Source: Patiria miniata
Lineage: Eukaryota; Echinodermata; Asteroidea; Valvatida; Asterinidae
DNA: 64,000 bases
Assembly: GCF_015706575.1 (NCBI RefSeq)
Contig: NW_024037059.1
Span: forward strand, 15,723,730-15,787,729
Direction: 5' to 3'
Shown piece after piece: positions 26,501-37,604 of this stretch. Positions within the stretch are counted from its first letter, which is position 1; each line of letters opens with the position of its first letter. The translations under genes were made by a program, and so were the position numbers. The notes below the pieces were generated by a model. It was not told where the DNA came from. It searched no databases and saw only the letters and a list, made by a program, of their open reading frames with translations.

Positions 26501-27179
26501 GAGATCATTCAGTGTAAAAGAAGCTGCCTTTTGCGGCTTTATGTCAAGCACAAGTACTGCATTCATTGACATTTAAGAGATAGTAGAATACAAATTGCAT
26601 GTACCGGTAATTATATACTCAACAAATTTAATGCACTGAAGTAAACATGTACTAAGCCTATGTTTTCCTACATGTACTTGAGCTTGAACCACTTGAACAC
26701 ACCGTATGTACAGTTTCAGCTTTCCACTGAAAACTATTTTACAGCTACATGTATGTCTTCCTTTTTCAATTTGCCAAATGATAAATGTTGAAATTACATT
26801 TGACTGTGCCTAATAAATGTAATGCCATTAGGTTCTGTCTAGCCGTCATTAAGGAATGCCGCTAGTTTGAGACATGATTTACAGAAAGATACAGCTTTTG
26901 GTGGCCACTCTGTTTCATTTATTAAAGCAATCCAATTGTTTTACTGTGACTTGTGAGAAAGCCCAAAAAAAGATGCTATTCCCATGTGCCCAATTTGTCA
27001 CAGTTGACCCGTGAAATTGCCATGAGCCGTTTATTGTCCCCAGGCGTCCTAAATTCACACAGTTCAAAACTAAGGCTGGCAAAGACTGATTAGCAGATCA
27101 TCTGATGGCTCATCTCTGGTTAATGTTTGCCCAGGTTTAATTACCACAAGTAAGGCAACTCAATTTTCTCCCTGATCAC
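23591..27179. other. Noncoding stretch with homeodomain-type motifs at 26280-26460
   Basis: No gene seen. Within 26280-26460 are AAATAATTAGG, CAAATTAATGC and AGTAATTAAGTGGG; the last combines a homeodomain core with an NKX2-like TTAAGTG. At about 25658-25735 inverted GGCAGCCAAT/ATTGGCTTGAAGCTGCC sequences resemble paired CCAAT boxes. Confidence 0.45.
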
Positions 27180-27850
27180 CGTAGGCCAATGGTCATATGT
27201 GTTTACTTTTGTACTACACTCTTTACATTTTGCGCCAATTCAGGACTCAAATTGAGCGAACGTTTGCACGTTAGGAGGATTTTGGTGGAAGAGTGTGTCA
27301 GATATATCCACCACGCATCTGCAAGATTTAACCAGTTCATGCAGGGAATATTGGACAAGAACGGAACCAGGCGCAGACTTTTCACTCGGCCTCGATGGCA
27401 GGCGGGTTGAAGCCATCACTCTTGGGCAGCACGCTTGTATTTCTGGCCTCGCTCGCTGCGTGTTTCTTTTTCATCTGTTCCAAATACTGCAAAATCCTTT
27501 GCCTGTATCCGGCGCGAACTGGTTAAAAACCCTATGCAATCAGAATTAGAGGAGAATTGAGCACTATCCGCTCCGTTCACAAGTACCTCCTCACCGGCAA
27601 AGAAAGTACAGTTGGGGGTGACCGACCGACGCCATCTTGCCTGACAGCAATTTTGCCACGACGCGCAGCCGTACCACTGCGTGTACTTAGTACAAATCCC
27701 CTGGTGTGTGTGCGTCACACACAAGGAACAGTGCGAGTCAACCAGCTAAATGTCCCGCCCATGGGACGTCGTTGCTAGGTAAAACAGTCAGTGCGCAGGG
27801 TTCGGAAAAGTGCTTGCGTTTATTTGCAGCGTATGCATAACTCGCTTGGT
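27180..27850. promoter_or_regulatory. CpG-rich block, possible promoter or enhancer
   Basis: Clearly richer in GC and CpG than its surroundings. It holds a YY1-like CGCCATCTTG (about 27630), a CRE-like GTGCGTCACAC (about 27709), a GTTGCTAGG half-site of the RFX type (about 27769) and a GACGTCG. There is no recognisable first exon and no TATA box, so direction and target are unknown. Confidence 0.35.
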
Positions 27851-29412
27851 AAAATGAATATTCATGAGATCGGGGACCACATTTGGAAATTCATTTTCTT
27901 GATAACCAGTCTTTAAAAGAAAGTTTTTACTCACAAATATAGTAGAGAATACTCAAGCCTAATTGTGAAATGAGATTTCTAAAATTTTCATAAAGTATTT
28001 TAAGAAATATGAGAATGAAAGTTTTACTGAAATTGTCGAGAAATTTCGGTTTGCGAAAACCGTCTTTTTTCTATATAAAACGAAACCGTGCAGCATCATC
28101 TTACAGTTCGATGAGAAGCTTTGTTATTAAATTCACAAATTTTCATAACCATGAATCATGTAAGTACTCAAAACAGTCAGGAGCACGCAAAATTTACGGC
28201 CATTCTGAACGTTCCGGGTACGAAAAAAATGACACTCTGGAAGCACGTGTAAGCGCCGCACGGCACGAGTGTACATTCCTCATTGGGCAAGACCCGCAAC
28301 CAACACGCGTTTTGACCAATCACGTAACAGCACACAGGTCTTCCGTATGTCGGGTACCCCGCTCTACGCGTGCTTATAGATATCGTATAATCTCGAACTA
28401 AATGTGCCCAACTATAGAAAATCAACTGGCGATGTGTCCTCTCTCAAAACGATCTAGTTTCAACGACTGGTGTGCAAGAAAATAATATACTGTCAATGCT
28501 ATTATTCTAGACCGTTATGATTTAAGATTCATGTAATAAACCCTTATTTTTTGGCAATAATGTCTCCCATTTTCCTGATGCTTTTTGTTTGTTGACAGGT
28601 TCAATGTGCATGAACATGAAAAATATAAACACAAATAACAATGTGTATGAACATGAAAATATAAACACAAATAATCAAAGGCATGTCTCTTTTTCTTGAC
28701 TGAAATTCTGGAAAACGATTTAATCATAAAATCAGAACTTTTTAAAAGTCACATACTTTTGAGCTGGACATAATAGTTACATCAATGAGTTAACATATTA
28801 CTTAAACCCTGGAAACTTGAACCACTCACACTTACAAAACATTGCTTACAAAAAGAAAGTTTCTGAAAACATAGAATGACTTAATGACATAAATATAAAA
28901 CAACTTAAAAAAATGAACTTAAAAATACATGCAAGCCAAACTTTCTTCAAAGTGTAAGGTTACTAATGCTCTAGGATGTACATACACTTTCTTGCTATAT
29001 TTCATGAGCTTATAAAACAAATTCCCTACCCAAGCTTGTCCACAAGCAACTCATTCTAGGACAATAACGAGGCCATTGAACTGCTCCATTCCTCGGCAAT
29101 AACAGTTAAATATGCTAACAATTACACAAATCTTTAAAAAAAATTACAAGATTTGTTTAGAATGCAGTGTACAGCCGTCTGCAGAAATTTTCATCATATT
29201 TTTGGTTTTTAAATATACAGCACACTCACAAAATGACTAACTTGAGAAAAAAAAAGAAACAGTGGAAATTCAGCAATGATTGAATTGATTCTTCAGGGTT
29301 CTTCTTATACATGATCTGAATACAACATGCCATGAGAATCCCCGACGCCTAATTTGTGGATTGTTGATGACACGTCTTTGAATTTAGACATGCCAAATAA
29401 GGATTTCAGTCT
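27851..29412. other. Noncoding stretch, no gene recognised
   Basis: A 130-codon plus frame at 28009-28401 has no domain I recognise. Its middle shares CAAAACAGTCAGGAGCAC with 30565-30585, so it is probably repeat-derived. The rest is AT-rich. Confidence 0.5.
28599..28676. repeat. Tandem duplication of about 37 bp
   Basis: Two adjacent units of CAATGTGxATGAACATGAAAA followed by TATAAACACAAATAA, differing by one substitution and one A-run length change. AT-rich noncoding DNA. Confidence 0.85.
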
Positions 29413-29862
29413 AGTGATGTGTTGGGTCAGATTGACCAGGCCAAACCAACCCAAAACATTATTTTGTAAACCGAATCCGAACGGAAACCAATTTGAACTC
29501 CCTAAAACCAATCTGATCCGACCCGACAAAAATTAAGGAAAACCAACGCAAAAAAATGTTGCAACCTGACGCCACTTCCAGGATTGTGTACAAAGTCTAT
29601 GTAGAGTCAAGACAATTTTAAGTATTTTCTAACAAAATTGGAAATTTATGAAAAAAAAAAGTGGCGTCAGGTTGCAAGATTTTTCCCATGTGAATTTCCA
29701 AACTGTTTGGGGTTATTTTGGGTTGAACTGACTCAACGCAATTAGAAGACTGCAAACACAATACAGAAACCGACCTGACCCGACTAAAATGGACAAACTG
29801 ATGGCGACCTAACAGAAAGTCAGTTTAAGTTTGGTCGGTTTCTGGTCGGGTTTGAACAACAC
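29413..29862. mobile_element. Probable non-autonomous hAT-like element with nested hairpin
   Basis: The left end TAGTGATGTGTTGGGTCAG and the complement of the right end, TAGTGTTGTTCAAACCCG, share a TAGTGxTGT start, and both halves are full of ACCCGAC/GTCGGGT words. No convincing 8-bp duplication flanks it, so the exact ends and superfamily are uncertain. A separate inverted repeat lies inside (see 29561-29684). Confidence 0.45.
29561..29684. repeat. Inverted repeat GCAACCTGACGCCACTT (nested small MITE)
   Basis: GCAACCTGACGCCACTT near 29561 is matched by its perfect 17-nt complement near 29668, with about 90 bp between. It is surrounded by the ACCCGAC-rich element, so it is probably a later insertion. 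No target duplication resolved. Confidence 0.6.
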
Positions 29863-32694
29863 TAATCCGGTCGCAGAATAAAGTTTCATTTCATGGTAAA
29901 TAAAGTTCCATTGAAATAGTTGCGAACTGTCTGCAAGTTCAGGTGTTGTGTTCAACTAGTCTTGACAGGAAAAAGGGTCAATCACTCTGCGTACTTGGCC
30001 TGTAAGAAAAGAGAAAGAGAGAAAACAAATCTAAGTAATAATCTACATGTATTTTGCTGATGTTTAGGAAGGAATTGTTTTAGACTACCATGACTACTTC
30101 AAAAAATCCCATCCCCACGGCAAGATCTGAAAAAAGTACCAGAGAAGAATTGTTCTTCATATTTTATGACTGACATGAATTGACCGACAAGGACAATCTT
30201 GAGTGATGCCTGTTTAATTTCATGAATTAAAAAAAAAAAATCTGATTTTTAATCGTATAGGCCTAGAGTAGTAGTATAAACATTGTTCGTACTTGTGACA
30301 TGCAAAACTAACGGGTAGGAACCTATTGTCGACATCGGTGGTAATGCACCCACAAAATACGCACACAGTACACACAACCCGTACACAAAATACACGTATG
30401 ACGTCATTCGAATCGCACATCGCGACTGCAATCATGCAATTTTCGCAAATATTTCGTATCAAATTAAAAATCGGCGGTAGAACCTGCAAAGGTGGGAATG
30501 CTATGGTTCGAAAGCGTAACTCTTCAACTTACCAGAAAGTGACGAATTTTGTCCCCAAATATCCCAAAACAGTCAGGAGCACCAAAAAAGTACAGGCATC
30601 GTCGAAAATGTTCGAGAATCACCTCTCATTTCACATCGCTTATTTATAACTTTAAGCTTGTAATAATCAGCAAAAAATGGTATCAATCGACGCAGAAATT
30701 ATCGTAGTTTCAGAATCCACTCCATTTTTAGTCAGCTACTGCTACGAAACGGGTTTCCTGTCACTTTATCCAGGGGCACCACCGAACACTCGCAAAACCT
30801 CGTGCAATCTCGAACGGTCCGAGACCGTCCACGCGCTGCAAATAAAATCTCGCTGTGTGGCTCATTATCGAGTAGGCTGCGCACTGACTGAAAAGGGCGC
30901 CCTCTTTCGTTGGCACACGGGCCCATTGCATCATGCACAAATGCTCAGGAGCTTTCCTCAGGACATCCACGATAGTTAGCAGGAGGTCGCAGGTTCGACT
31001 CCCACCTAAGTACGCTTGAGTAATCTCTAAGAAAGCACCAAGTTTACAGAGCTTTTATTATTTTGGTCAGAGGGCCATTCCATAAAATCCACCGTATATC
31101 CGACCACATGATGTACATATACAAGATCGTAAAGGTGGTGGTACCTTAGTTTGGTCTTGTAATCGTTTTCTACTCATTGGATGTCACATATAAGTGGTGT
31201 CACATATAAGTGATGTATCACATTCACTTTTCCAACAGCAGCTCATTAAAGTGTCTGACATGTACGTCCACATTTACAAAATAGCCCCACAGGCAAATTA
31301 TTTTTGACAAATCCCTTCATAAATGAACTTAACCAAAAGGAAAGATGAACAGAAAAGGGATGGCTGGAAACTGAGCGATGAGTCTTGACTCTTCTTGACT
31401 CTTCTTAGACATAAGATTGAATAGCGTGCTGTCTGACTGCAGAATCGAAGGATTTTTGTGTTTCTCCTGTTTTTCCTTGCAATGGTTCCTCAGTACTAGC
31501 TTTCTTTGCTTTGATTGGCTCTTGGACCTGATGTGGTCAAATCCGGCACATGCTACGGGTCGATATGCACCAGCTGGATTACTGCCAAGGCCCACACTTT
31601 GTATACATCCACACACTGATGTGCATGAGCATGGGTCCTAATCTAGCCGCTTTCAATTGCCGGGTGCCTCATTTTATAGTCCATTTGTCCGCTCCTCTGA
31701 CAGCGGTCGACTGTGAAAACGGAGCGTGAACGCAGGCACGACTTGGGTGATTGAGCGGCACGGCAGTGGATGTTTACTGAGGGACAACCGATTGGGCAAA
31801 CAGAGGGCCTGGAGGGTTTCACGGTGCCACTTCCTGGATTGGTACGGTGCCTGTGTGCGCTCTGAGATCAAGGGGTAGGGTAAGGGGTAGGGGGGGGGGG
31901 GGACACGGGGATGTCTTGGGCATAGCGCTTGAGTTAGCATTGGAGTGTCTGTTGTGATGCCGGCGTGGCATTATAAGCTACGGATCAATGGCGGTATAGG
32001 ATGCAAGCAATAAACTGGCTTTGATTGTAAACTGACTTATAGTTACCGACAACAGGTTTTTGAGAACAGACTCTCACACAACCATGTAGGCTATGCTTCA
32101 CCGATTGATATGAGAATAATCATCATACATTCAACTATGTTCAGGGGCTCTTTCATAAGAGAAGCCAAAATAATATTTACTTAGGCCTATTGCAAAAAGC
32201 CCCAGAGATAAAAACAACATAGGACATTTAAGTTTACTGTTTATCCAGAGTTACTTGTATGTAAAGACAGGAAAAATCACAGAATTATAATGGTTTCTTT
32301 GTATAAATTATCTGATCACTTCAAAATGCAAATGATCATATCAACTTCAACGATGATAAAATTACGTCTGGTATCTTTTAAACATGACATTTCTGTGGCG
32401 TCTATCTGCCATAAAGTCAAGTCATAAATAAAACTTACGTGCATAGCATTAATAAACTTTAATTTATGCAAATAATTTAAGCCAAGAGTTTTCCCTGTGA
32501 ATACCAACACAACATGATCGCCCCAAGTCAACTCACAGCTACACTCTTAACCGCATGCAGAATCGCACGCTATATATGTACATGACAGATTTGCAAAAAC
32601 AGGCTTACCAAAAAAATCTTCATGCAATGTACATTTGTACATTGCTTCTTAGTTGATCTGTGCTGTGCACATAAATTGTAATGCTGTAAGCTGG
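29863..32694. other. Noncoding stretch with two CpG-richer blocks
   Basis: Blocks at about 30750-31010 and 31640-31990 are GC-richer; the second contains a run of about 12 G (31891). TCACATATAAGTG is directly repeated at about 31185 and 31202. A perfect 22-bp palindrome GCAATGTACA-TT-TGTACATTGC lies at about 32624-32645. No protein family recognised. Confidence 0.5.
30974..31012 (+). repeat. Single tRNA-3'-half-like fragment
   Basis: About 39 bp, AGCAGGAGGTCGCAGGTTCGACTCCCACC and flanks, resembling the right arm of the hairpin at 37562-37604. It has a B-box match (GGTTCGACTCC) but no A box or cloverleaf upstream, so it is a SINE fragment rather than a tRNA gene. Confidence 0.55.
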
Positions 32695-33052
32695 GAAAGA
32701 AAACAGAGAAGAAAACAAAGAAGAAAACAGAGAAGAAAACAGAGACGAAATCAGAGAAGAAAACAGAGACGAAATCAGAGAAGAAACGGAGAAGAAAACA
32801 GAGAAGAAAACAGAGAAGAAAACAGAGACGAAATCGGAGAAGAATCGGAGAAGAAAACAGAGAAGAAAACAGGGACGAAAACAGAGAAGAAATCGGAGAA
32901 GAAACGGAGTAGAAAACAGAGAAGAAAACAGGGACGAAATCGGAGAAGAAACGGAGAAGAAAACAGAGAAGAATCAGAGAAGAAAACAGAGAAGAAAACA
33001 GAGAAGAAAACAGAGAAGAAAAACAGAGAAGAAAACAGAGAAGAAAAAAAAA
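32695..33052. repeat. 12-bp minisatellite (GAAAACAGAGAA)n
   Basis: About 30 tandem units of a purine-only-but-C repeat, GAAAACAGAGAA with GACGAAATC and GGAGAAG variants over roughly 355 bp. Because the unit is a multiple of three, open frames run through it on both strands (Lys/Glu/Asn-rich on plus, Phe/Ser-rich on minus). These are repeat artefacts, not genes. Confidence 0.92.
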
Positions 33053-35461
33053 CTAGAGGTTTGTCAAAGGCTTGTTCCAGATCTTCCAATGTGCGACAGG
33101 TTTAACCAGGCAATGTGATTTTGATCACTCATTGCTCTAACCTGCCATTGAAAGACGCTCGATCCCTTTTGCCAAATACATGTTTTGATATTGGCTAGTG
33201 GTAATAGACAGGTACAGTGATGTACGGTCAATGATTAACCAAGCAAACTACTTGAGCTCCGTTTGTCAGATCGTTCATTAACGCTCTGCCTTCCTTGCAT
33301 TCAAAATGCAAAGCGGCTTTTTGATAAGTCATTAAAAACTTTATTTAATACCAATTTTTTAAAATAGTGATCAATACACGTTTAAATGCAGTGCCACTGC
33401 CAGAAGGGAGGAGAAAATTCCATTCTTACTGCAAATTCTCTATGAAGTTTCTCTCCTCAACAAAGGGGGGGGGGCTTGAAGAGGAACTTTGCTCCAACAC
33501 AATGTTGGTGACAGTGCTCAACTTGAGCTTCACTCAAAAAATCTCAGCCACACCCTTTTGTTTCCACAAAAGTTGCATATTTATACAAGATACCTTTCGG
33601 TTTTTTCATTAAAAAAAAACACAAGTAGAATATTTAACCATCTGGTTAACACTCTCAAAATGTGTTACAAGGACAACGCCTACACTTTTTTCTTTTTAAT
33701 TCTAAATGAAACTGAGGTTGATAGTTCGGTCTGTTTAGTCAATGAAGTCAATTGGGATGGAATCACCGAATGTAATAACAGCATTTCCGGCCCCCGCGGC
33801 CAATACTACAGGTGGCAACGTTGCAGCAAATCGTTTTTCCATATCACCGCATCCCAATCCGCAATACTGCGCTCTTCCTCATTATCGGATCCAGCACCGG
33901 TGAGCTGTAAAACTTCACTCAATTTGGGAGCCGACAAGTCCCGACTCAATATCCAAAAAAAAAAAAAAAAACACCCTTTTCCTTTTTTCTGTTTAAAATT
34001 CACATGCTTCTCTTTGTTTTAGTTTCCTCCTCCCTTTGCCACGCACCTGTTCGTAACAATCTCGCCTGATTTAACGTGGCCAGAAGCCAAACGGAGCGTT
34101 TCTCCGCTTACACAACGCACACACGGCTATCCCTGTCAGTCACTGTGGGCCCTGACGCGTTGCCGCAGACTCCCCCGGTTTTCATTAAACCAGCCTCCCA
34201 GTAGATGATACGTTGGCAGCCGGTGTCAGTCCGGGAGAGACGACACGGCTTATTGGTTAAGCTACACCGTATGGTGTGGGACGGAGTGCCTGCAGGAAAA
34301 AGGTAAGGGTAATGATTTCCCTCAACTGGTGATAATCCAATCTGCTCACACGCAGGCTCTGTGGAGAGGCTGTGCTGAGAACTGGACAGTCTACCTGTAT
34401 CGCTGGGGGAGTGGAGGTCTCTGCTGTGCCTGTGAGTGAGACAGCATCACTGCAGAATGCTCCGTTCCTGAGAGGGTGGCATAACAGGTTCGGCTCTGAC
34501 CGCAACGACATGTATACATAGTCTCAAGCCGGATTAGGATGATGACAAACTGTTTGGCTGTGGGCTTGGGTCGATTCCAAACCAAGTGCGGACTGATCGC
34601 GGGAGAGGCATCAGGGAAGGATTAAAACTGCAAGTGAAATGTAATCTTTAGCCTGGTGATTTATTGACCAGTGCCTCAGTGACTGGACCGTGTTGGACTT
34701 TCTTCATAAAAAGTAAGACAACTTTCTTTTACCTTTTTTTAAATTCATTCCATTTTTTGTTAGCTTATGAACTGAAAACAAACAATGTAAGTCTGGTCTA
34801 AGTTGCTTATTTCAAGACTTTAATTTAAAGAAAAGTATAGCATTCCAATGAATTGCCTAATTTCAGGGTCTGCCTGTTGGAATGTGAGAAAACATTTTTT
34901 TTAAATTCTCAAGAACTTTGTATTGCTGCATATCGTTCATCCGAAATCTCCTAAACAAATCTTACAGTATTGGACAGTTATCTGGTAAAATTCCTATCAG
35001 ATTTGTGAATTTCTCAAGTCAGTCCATTCTTCAATAAAAATGTGATTCATTTTAAACATTCACAATGCCATTACCATGCAAAAAGATTTGCAGAGCATGA
35101 GACTTAAAACCACAATGATCGACAACCCAGGGAGTGGTACACTTTAGAAAAAATTGAAAGAGAACTAAATCAAAACAAATATTGAAAGTACTTACAAAAA
35201 AGTAAAAAAGAGGAACCAAAAACAAAAAGGAAAAAGAATCTAGAGCCTAAGCCATACGTTAGAACTAAAGGGAGGTAATTTAGATTGGTACTGATTTACA
35301 GGGAAATTATTCAAAAGGCTGCTTGTGTAGAAATTCATTGGCCACAAATTAAATAAATCAAACTTGTGTACACCAAGTTTTGTTCAGTTAACACAATCAC
35401 ACATAACAATGTATGAAAATTTCTCTCGGAACTTTTTCGTTCTAAATTTTTCCAAATGTTC
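33053..35461. other. Noncoding stretch with long GC-rich block at 34020-34640
   Basis: The 34020-34640 block is non-repetitive, CpG-containing and of high complexity, the longest such block in the window. A donor-like AAAAAGGTAAGG occurs near 34298 but no upstream coding frame supports an exon. Candidate regulatory region or untranslated exon. Confidence 0.4.
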
Positions 35462-35469
35462 AATGTCTT

Positions 35470-35746
35470 CAAGGGCAGATCCAGGAGGGGGGGGGGGGGG
35501 GGGGGGCAACGGGGGCCATGTCTCCCCCACCCCTAAAAAAGAAACGAACCCAATATTGTGTTTTTGTTAGTGACGTCACAATAAAGGCAGGCACTGCATA
35601 CACCACCATCTTTTCCTCAAAAAAAAATGTTTAAAGTGGCCGGAAATTGCCTCAGATTGCCGTAATTTTTTGGACCCACTTTTTGGGGACCAAAATTGTT
35701 TTTGGCCCCCCCCCCCAAAAAAAATTGTGGTCTGGATCCTCCCTTG
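35470..35746 (-). mobile_element. hAT-type MITE, copy 3 (inverted)
   Basis: A 277-bp copy in the opposite orientation to the other two. Its ends are CAAGGGCAGATCCAG and CTGGATCCTCCCTTG, and the flanking 8-bp repeat AATGTCTT is perfect (35462-35469 and 35747-35754). An uninterrupted run of about 20 G lies just inside the left end. The internal segment complementary to TTTTGAGGAAAAGATGGTGG is shared with copies 1 and 2. Confidence 0.9.
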
Positions 35747-36138
35747 AATGTCTTTCACTTGACTTTACCTATGACATTTACTTATGGCAAACACTGATCG
35801 TGTGTGAAGAATAACATACTTGTAGTAGGATGCTAACTTCCTAACATTAAGAAAAAACACTTGCCATTGTAAAAAATATACTTGAAATCGGAATCTGAGT
35901 AAGCACTGTTCTGATAAAGATGCGTGATGGTGCCTGTAGGAGCACTATCTTGACAGTCAAGCACGTGTGTAATGCTTCACGCACATCAAACTCAAACAAG
36001 GCGTGTGAATTGCGTAGAGAGTGCAAATTTGCAGCGGTTTGTACATTAGAACCCACTGTCTGTCATTCGGCAATTTTTTTTTTAAGATTTATCAAAGAAC
36101 ACTACAAGTTTCCTCCATAAAAGAGTCCCTTTGTTTAA

Positions 36139-36653
36139 AGGGAAGATACAACATTCGCAAACTTCAAAAAACGAATTGATCAAATTATCACAAAATATCT
36201 TACTGGGTTGTTAGGGAATAAAAGTCTAAAGCATCCTGTAAAGTTGGGGCTCCTGGTGTGCTGACATATTCAAGAAAAACTGCATTTTTCCAACACTGGT
36301 CGGCCGACCAGCGTTGGAGAAAACTGGCTTTTTTCAAAAATTGCTCCGAATTTTTCATATTTAGTTCGTCTGCATTTTCTTTGCAATTGATCACACACCT
36401 GTGAAGACTACAAGCCTGCTAGACTGATTCTCAGACCTTACAATTCCCCAAAGTCCATAAATTGCTCCATTTCATCTTAAGTGGCGTCAGGGAACCAGAC
36501 TACAAAAATATGATTGGTTTTCTTGGTTTTTCCAACTTCTACGAACCCAAAACGTGAAACAAGTCAGTGTTACAATATTTGCCATAACATACTAATCATC
36601 CAAATCCATTTATTTCTGAAAATTGCAGCAAAAGCAAATGTTGTACATTCCCT
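36139..36653 (-). mobile_element. TTAA-flanked MITE (Kolobok-like), copy A
   Basis: A 515-bp noncoding element flanked by TTAA (36135-36138 and 36654-36657). Its ends are inverted: AGGGAAGATACAACATTCGC against the complement AGGGAATGTACAACATTTGC. It is inverted relative to the copies at 49448 and 51720. A central near-palindrome lies at 36290-36317 (CCAACACTGGTCGG/CCGACCAGCGTTGG). TTAA duplications occur in both piggyBac and Kolobok; AGG-starting rather than CC-starting ends favour Kolobok. The family name is tentative but the element itself is clear. Confidence 0.87.
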
Positions 36654-37156
36654 TTAAAACCAGAAAGATAATTGCTCATTGTATATGAAAGTGTTAGCCC
36701 AAACTTTATGACATTTTTGGAAGGAGTCTTGTCAAATCAACCACTATGCCAGAACATCATGATGTGCTCTTTATACTTCAAGGGTCTTCAATACCAAAGA
36801 AATAGTGACTGGGTTTTAATTACCTTCCTCAATCCTACAAAATCTTCCCAGACCTCCTGCTGTGATCTGGAAGGGTTACGGCTTATTCATTGTGTTAACT
36901 TCTTGATATTTGCTGATATGAGAAAAAGAATCAAATCTAAGATATCATGCAAGGTTTTCAAAACAAAAAAAATCTAACAAACTGTATTGAATAACAAAAC
37001 TTATGGACTTCTACTCCAAATATCAAGAATTTAATTTTGTTTGAATGGAACAGAATTTAACCAAGATACAAATTATTCACAAGATGGGATTAGCATCAGG
37101 ATGATAAATTCAATATAAGGTTTTGCCCTTCATTGAGGTATTTTATCAACACTGTG

Positions 37157-37478
37157 TAATAATAATAATAATCGGCATTTAAGAACGCTCTTATTAGTAA
37201 AGTAACTCACAGCGCTTACAGTATTATAATTACCCCTGATCATTGGGCCAATTAAACATTCCAAATACCATCTCAGCTCCCTGGGGAGTATACAGCTCGA
37301 TGCTGCCTGTTAGGCGCAAGCAAGCTTATTCAATCACAATAACCATCTCTGCCCTCACAGGTACCAATTTACTCCTGGGTGGAGAGAAGCAACGAGTGAC
37401 AAAGTGCCTTGCTCAAGGGCACACGCACCATGACCCCAGGCTGGACTCGAACCCACAACCCGCAGCTTTACTCAGTGT
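37157..37478 (-). mobile_element. Deu-type SINE, different subfamily
   Basis: Starts at an (ATA)n-like run (about 37157-37172), which is the tail if the element is on the minus strand. It contains the Deu-like block TTTACTCCTGGGTGGAGAG ... AGTGCCTTGCTCAAGG and a B-box-like GGGTTCGAGTCC on the minus strand. The rest of the body (CTGCCTGTTAGGCGC and others) differs from the SINEs at 3004 and 16286. The 5' head boundary is uncertain and may be disturbed by the hairpin just downstream (37515-37604). Confidence 0.65.
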
Positions 37479-37514
37479 TCTCCCAAGTGATTTTGAGGGA
37501 AAATGTCGACAAGC

Positions 37515-37604
37515 TTACTCGGGTGGGATTCGAACCCATAACGTCCCGCTTACTAGTCTGCACTAGTAAGCAGGAGGTTGTGGGTTCGAGTCCCACCCGA
37601 GTAA
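37515..37604. repeat. 90-bp hairpin of opposed tRNA-like 3' halves
   Basis: Two 43-nt arms (37515-37557 and 37562-37604) are complementary at 39 of 43 positions around a 4-nt loop. Each arm contains a pol III B-box-like GGGTTCGAxTCC followed by CACCCGAGTAA, so each looks like the T-arm and acceptor half of a tRNA, in opposite directions. It directly follows the SINE at 37157-37478. A related single copy is at 30974-31012. Confidence 0.8.

Noticed and set aside
32653-33105. 150-codon Lys/Glu-rich protein
   Set aside because: Entirely explained by the 12-bp minisatellite, which also opens the opposite strand.
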